From Candidatus Aminicenantota bacterium (GTDB lineage Bacteria; Acidobacteriota; Aminicenantia; Aminicenantales; Aminicenantaceae): 8,496 bases of DNA. Below are positions 5,929-8,496 of the stretch, one piece after another. The first letter of the stretch is position 1, and each line of letters opens with the position of its first letter. The position numbers and the translations under genes were made by a program. The notes under the pieces were generated by a model that saw only the letters and a program-made list of their open reading frames with translations, searched no databases and was not told the DNA's origin. Location: positions 1 through 8,496 of the forward strand of contig JAUWYH010000055.1 of the NCBI GenBank assembly GCA_030615975.1, given 5' to 3'.

Positions 5929-7398
5929 TTAGCCTCCTTTCTTCATCTCCAATGCACTTTGATAAAGTCTTCGATATTTTCTGGCAGCAGCTTCCCAAGA
6001 AAAGTTCTCTTTAAAGCCCTCCTTTACAATTTTCTGCCAGAGATGAGGCTTCGCATAACAGTTAAGAGCATCCTTTATAGCCTTGAGCAAAGCGTGGGAT
6101 GAATATCCTTTGAACACAAAGCCGTTGCCTTTCAAAGTCTTTGTTCTAAATGGCCTAACAGTTTCTCCTAAACCTCCAGTCGCCCTCACTACTGGTACAG
6201 TGCCGTAACGAAAGCTGTACAATTGATTCAAGCCACAAGGCTCATAAAGAGAAGGGATAAGAAAAATGTCTGCTCCTGCCGCAATTTTATGGGCCAAAGC
6301 AGGATTTATTTCTAACTTTATGGCCATCTTCCGTGGATACTGCTTCTGGATATCTAAGAATCTTTTCTCATACCTTTCATCTCCCTTCCCGAGGATGACA
6401 AGGCCTACATCCATTTTCATTATCTCATCCATCGCCTCTATCAATATATCAAAACCCTTGTGGGAGCTCAGGTAAGATACGATGCCCATCAAAGGAGTCT
6501 TGGGAGGGAGGGAAAGACCGAATTCCTTGATTAAGTCAAGTTTGTTTTTTTTCTTGGGCTTAAGGTTAGATGGAGTATAATTGGCAACAATATAAGGATC
6601 TGTTTCCGGATCCCAAATCTCATAATCAACGCCGTTTCGGATGCTGAAAAAAAAGTCTCTTCGATTTTCTAAGATGTCCTTCAAGCCAAAACCGCGACTT
6701 TCGGTAAGGATTTCTTTTTTGTAAGAGGAGCTCACTGTGTTGAGAATATCAGAAAACATCACTCCTGTTCTGAGAAAATTGAACTTGCCATTAAAAGACA
6801 ATTGTTTAGAGCTCAAATAATTCCAGCTCAATCCGGTTAAGGCAAGAGTTTCCGGAGGAAACTCTCCTTGATAGGCAATGTTATGGAGAGTGAAGACGGT
6901 AGCGACCTTTTTAAACTGAGCTTTGTGAGAATAATGAGTTTTCAAGAAAACAGGAATAAGGGCGGTAGGCCAATTGTTACAATGAATAATGTCGACTTCC
7001 ATCTTCGTCTTCAATAAAAACTCAAGGATAGCGCGGTTAAAAAAGATGAACCTCTCATCGTTATCCAAGTATTCCCCTTTGCCCGTCCCGTAAATGTCTT
7101 CTCTCCAGAAGTAGGCAGGATTATCAACAAAATAGATGTCATATTTCCCCAGTTCGCTCTTATAAATTTGTCCCTTGACTTTTTTCTCCCCCATGGGAAC
7201 CATAAGCTCTGCCATAATCAATTCCATAGGCAAGGACTCAATCTCTGGCTTTCTGTATTTGGGCATAAAGAGCGAAACTTCCATTCCTAGAGAGGCAAGA
7301 TACTTAGGCAGAGAAGAAGCCACATCAGCCAATTCGCCTGACTTTGCAAAAGGAGAGACCTCGGTTGAAACATAAATCACTCTGAGTTTCTGGCTCAT
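5929..7398 (-). CDS. glgA: glycogen/starch synthase-like glycosyltransferase (GT5) with altered active-site residues
   Basis: GT5 enzymes extend alpha-1,4-glucan chains from ADP- or UDP-glucose. The 489-aa product spans the full family length with both Rossmann domains. Conserved: VSTEVSPFAKSGELADV (10-26), TLHNIAYQG (170-178, His172), NGVDYEIWDPETD (255-267), Lys314, PSLYEPCGLNQLY (382-394) with Glu386, and ATGGLGETV (406-414). Differences from E. coli GlgA: KTGGL is KSGEL (Glu22 for Gly), the HDWH segment reads NNWP (141-144), and the position of essential Arg300 in SRLTSQKG is Tyr309 in SYLSSHKG. Activity or substrate may therefore differ. The ATG has no Shine-Dalgarno but lies 11 bases below a strong promoter. 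It heads a unit with trxA and trxB; no other glycogen gene is in view. Confidence 0.88.
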   Translation of the reverse strand: MSQKLRVIYVSTEVSPFAKSGELADVASSLPKYLASLGMEVSLFMPKYRKPEIESLPMELIMAELMVPMGEKKVKGQIYKSELGKYDIYFVDNPAYFWREDIYGTGKGEYLDNDERFIFFNRAILEFLLKTKMEVDIIHCNNWPTALIPVFLKTHYSHKAQFKKVATVFTLHNIAYQGEFPPETLALTGLSWNYLSSKQLSFNGKFNFLRTGVMFSDILNTVSSSYKKEILTESRGFGLKDILENRRDFFFSIRNGVDYEIWDPETDPYIVANYTPSNLKPKKKNKLDLIKEFGLSLPPKTPLMGIVSYLSSHKGFDILIEAMDEIMKMDVGLVILGKGDERYEKRFLDIQKQYPRKMAIKLEINPALAHKIAAGADIFLIPSLYEPCGLNQLYSFRYGTVPVVRATGGLGETVRPFRTKTLKGNGFVFKGYSSHALLKAIKDALNCYAKPHLWQKIVKEGFKENFSWEAAARKYRRLYQSALEMKKGG

Positions 7399-7402
7399 GA
7401 CA

Positions 7403-7438
7403 GGGAATTATGATAACTACAGCTCTTAAAAATGTCAA
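7403..7438 (-). promoter_or_regulatory. sigma-70-type promoter for glgA-trxA-trxB
   Basis: On the minus strand a perfect -35 TTGACA (7438-7433) and a TATCAT -10 box (7415-7410, 5 of 6 consensus) are separated by exactly 17 bases. The expected start is near 7403, only about 5 bases before the glgA ATG at 7398, so the mRNA would be nearly leaderless. This agrees with the lack of a Shine-Dalgarno before glgA. The left copy of the direct repeat flanking the inserted element ends 15 bases from the -35 box. Confidence 0.75.
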
Positions 7439-7445
7439 ATATCCT

Positions 7446-7597
7446 CTATTCAGCAAAAGCATTTCATTTTCCGTTCAATTCCGCTCTTTGAGGGAAGTCG
7501 ACGGAGTCGACCGACGAGTATGTTTGAGCCCCTGGAGGGGGCGAGTTACGCAGTCGCCGAAAAGAGTGGAATTGAAATGAAATGCTTCACTATTCAG
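7446..7597. mobile_element. MITE-like inverted-repeat element (7454-7589) with 8-bp target duplication
   Basis: CTATTCAG occurs at 7446-7453 and again at 7590-7597, directly flanking a 136-bp insert. The insert ends form long imperfect inverted repeats: 7457-7469 pairs with 7575-7587 (13 bp), then after a 6-base bulge 7476-7489 pairs with 7561-7574 (14 bp, one G-T). Inside lie hairpins 7497-7511 (GTCGAC/GTCGAC around GGA), 7528-7542 (GCCCC/GGGGC) and a competing 7540-7558 (GGCGA/TCGCC). There is no coding capacity. The right repeat copy starts with the complement of the nadK stop codon, so insertion duplicated the last codons of nadK without damaging them. The transposase family is unknown; several families make 8-bp duplications. 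Confidence 0.75.
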
Positions 7598-8438
7598 CCC
7601 AACTTAACTTTTCTTTGACAAGGTCGAAGTAGTTTCTCTTGGGAGAGGAAATCAAACGAAGTTCAAAATCACTGCATCTGACATCCACCACATCACTTTT
7701 CGCCAGAAGAACACCCCGCTGACCATCCAGAGTAAGGTAGACTTCTTCTCCGCCAGTAAGAAGCTGAACTCTTATGGTTAACTCTGAAGAGATGACCATG
7801 GGCCGGAAAGAAAGGGCATGAGGACAAATAGGAGCGATGACAATGGCTGGAATATACGGTTGGATGATAGGTCCGCCCGCAGCCAGAGAATAGGCCGTTG
7901 AACCTGTAGGAGTGGAAATGATTATACCATCGGCTCTTAGAGTTGCGATTTTTTTCTTTTCGATCCAGATGTTGCACTGAATTATTCGAGCTAAGGCCCC
8001 TTTGTTGATGACAACATCATTCAAACAATAATAGACTTTTCCCTTGAAGGAAGCCTCAAGCATTCGCCTATGGCTTATAATCTTCTCATCTCCTTCTAAA
8101 AAAGAATCCAGAGTCAAGTACATCTCAGGGAGAGGAACTTCGGTTAAAAAGCCAAGCTTCCCTAAATTGACTCCCAAAACAGGGACATCCTTCTGAGCTG
8201 CCAAATGGGCGATACTGAGCAGAGTGCCATCTCCTCCGAGAACAACCACTAGATCGACACGCTGCGGAAGCTCTTCTCTTGTGAATCCTTCACTTCTCTT
8301 AAGCTTTCTCGAAGCCTCCTCTTCTAAGAAACACTCTATCCCTCTTTTTTCGAAATAGTGAATGAGTTCTTCCAAAATCTTTTTGATATCAGGGGCATGC
8401 GGCTTTATGACAAAACCTGCCCGCCTAATTTTTCTCAT
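7590..8438 (-). CDS. nadK: NAD kinase
   Basis: NadK phosphorylates NAD to NADP in the cytoplasm, the only route to NADP. The 282-aa product has all family marks: VVVLGGDGTLL (64-74) with the GGDGT motif and catalytic Asp70, LGVNLGKLGFLTEV (88-101), the substrate-binding NDVVINKG (140-147), and the glycine-rich STPTGSTAYSLAAGGP (175-190) followed by APICPHALSFRP. A Shine-Dalgarno AAGGAGG lies 9 bases before the ATG, and the start region overlaps the end of an upstream gene. Downstream it is separated from glgA by the inserted element and a separate promoter, so before the insertion nadK and glgA were probably within about 50 bases of each other. Confidence 0.97.
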   Translation of the reverse strand: MRKIRRAGFVIKPHAPDIKKILEELIHYFEKRGIECFLEEEASRKLKRSEGFTREELPQRVDLVVVLGGDGTLLSIAHLAAQKDVPVLGVNLGKLGFLTEVPLPEMYLTLDSFLEGDEKIISHRRMLEASFKGKVYYCLNDVVINKGALARIIQCNIWIEKKKIATLRADGIIISTPTGSTAYSLAAGGPIIQPYIPAIVIAPICPHALSFRPMVISSELTIRVQLLTGGEEVYLTLDGQRGVLLAKSDVVDVRCSDFELRLISSPKRNYFDLVKEKLSWAE

Positions 8439-8496
8439 CCCAGACTACCTCCTTGATTATTCTCTGGACTTGGACACGGCTTAAAAAGTCCTCCCC
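8425..8496 (-). CDS. C-terminal end of an unidentified upstream gene (partial)
   Basis: One minus-strand frame is open from the window edge to a TAG at 8427-8425, giving 23 residues ending in KEVVWDEKN. It overlaps the nadK start by 14 bases and contains the nadK Shine-Dalgarno, an arrangement common within operons. The other two frames give a stop after four codons or a less protein-like sequence. The fragment is too short to identify and may be chance. Confidence 0.4.
   Translation of the reverse strand, partial: GEDFLSRVQVQRIIKEVVWDEKN

Noticed and set aside
7452..7590. A transcription terminator for nadK formed by the long inverted repeat
   Set aside because: The arms are 70 bases apart, no T run follows in the minus direction, and the flanking direct repeat is better explained by a mobile insertion.
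1..8496. CRISPR array, rRNA or tRNA genes, intact transposase
   Set aside because: No regularly spaced repeats, no recognisable rRNA or tRNA sequence and no transposase-like protein on either strand.

Overview
The window looks like chromosomal DNA of a Gram-negative-type bacterium of moderate GC, with long genes on both strands and little spacing between them. An lpxD gene implies an outer membrane with lipid A. The ATP synthase c subunit carries a cleavable-looking signal peptide and a Gln/Glu-Thr/Tyr site of the kind seen in sodium-coupled enzymes, which would fit an anaerobic or energy-limited life. The phylum cannot be fixed from the sequence; an Acidobacteriota/Aminicenantes-like lineage is only a guess.

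Plus strand, left to right: a small HU-family DNA-binding protein (45-314); a 640-base gap without a credible gene, most of which appears to be a non-coding RNA unit (TATAAT box at 396-401, many strong hairpins, an excellent intrinsic terminator at 868-910); then the membrane part of an F-type ATP synthase, atpZ-atpI-atpB-atpE (953-2725), without subunit b or any F1 gene; a YihY/BrkB-type membrane protein (2757-3626); and lpxD (3610-4683). The last two are packed so closely that they probably share the atp transcript.

Minus strand, in transcription order from the right edge: the last codons of an unidentified gene (8496-8425) overlapping nadK (8438-7590); a 136-bp MITE-like element with long inverted repeats, flanked by an 8-bp direct repeat that begins in the nadK stop codon; then a glgA-trxA-trxB operon (7398-4690). 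The operon is preceded by a near-consensus sigma-70 promoter (TTGACA, 17 bases, TATCAT) whose -10 box lies only 11 bases from the glgA start codon, so its mRNA is probably almost leaderless. trxB ends 6 bases from the lpxD stop, in a convergent arrangement.

Functionally the window joins chromosome architecture (HU), ion-driven ATP synthesis, envelope synthesis (LpxD), NADP supply (NadK), thiol redox control (TrxA/TrxB, which uses NADPH) and a glucan synthase-like enzyme. The points most worth following up are the unexplained structured RNA between HU and atpZ, the MITE with its target duplication, the nearly leaderless promoter, the altered active-site residues in the GlgA homologue and the sodium-type site in subunit c.
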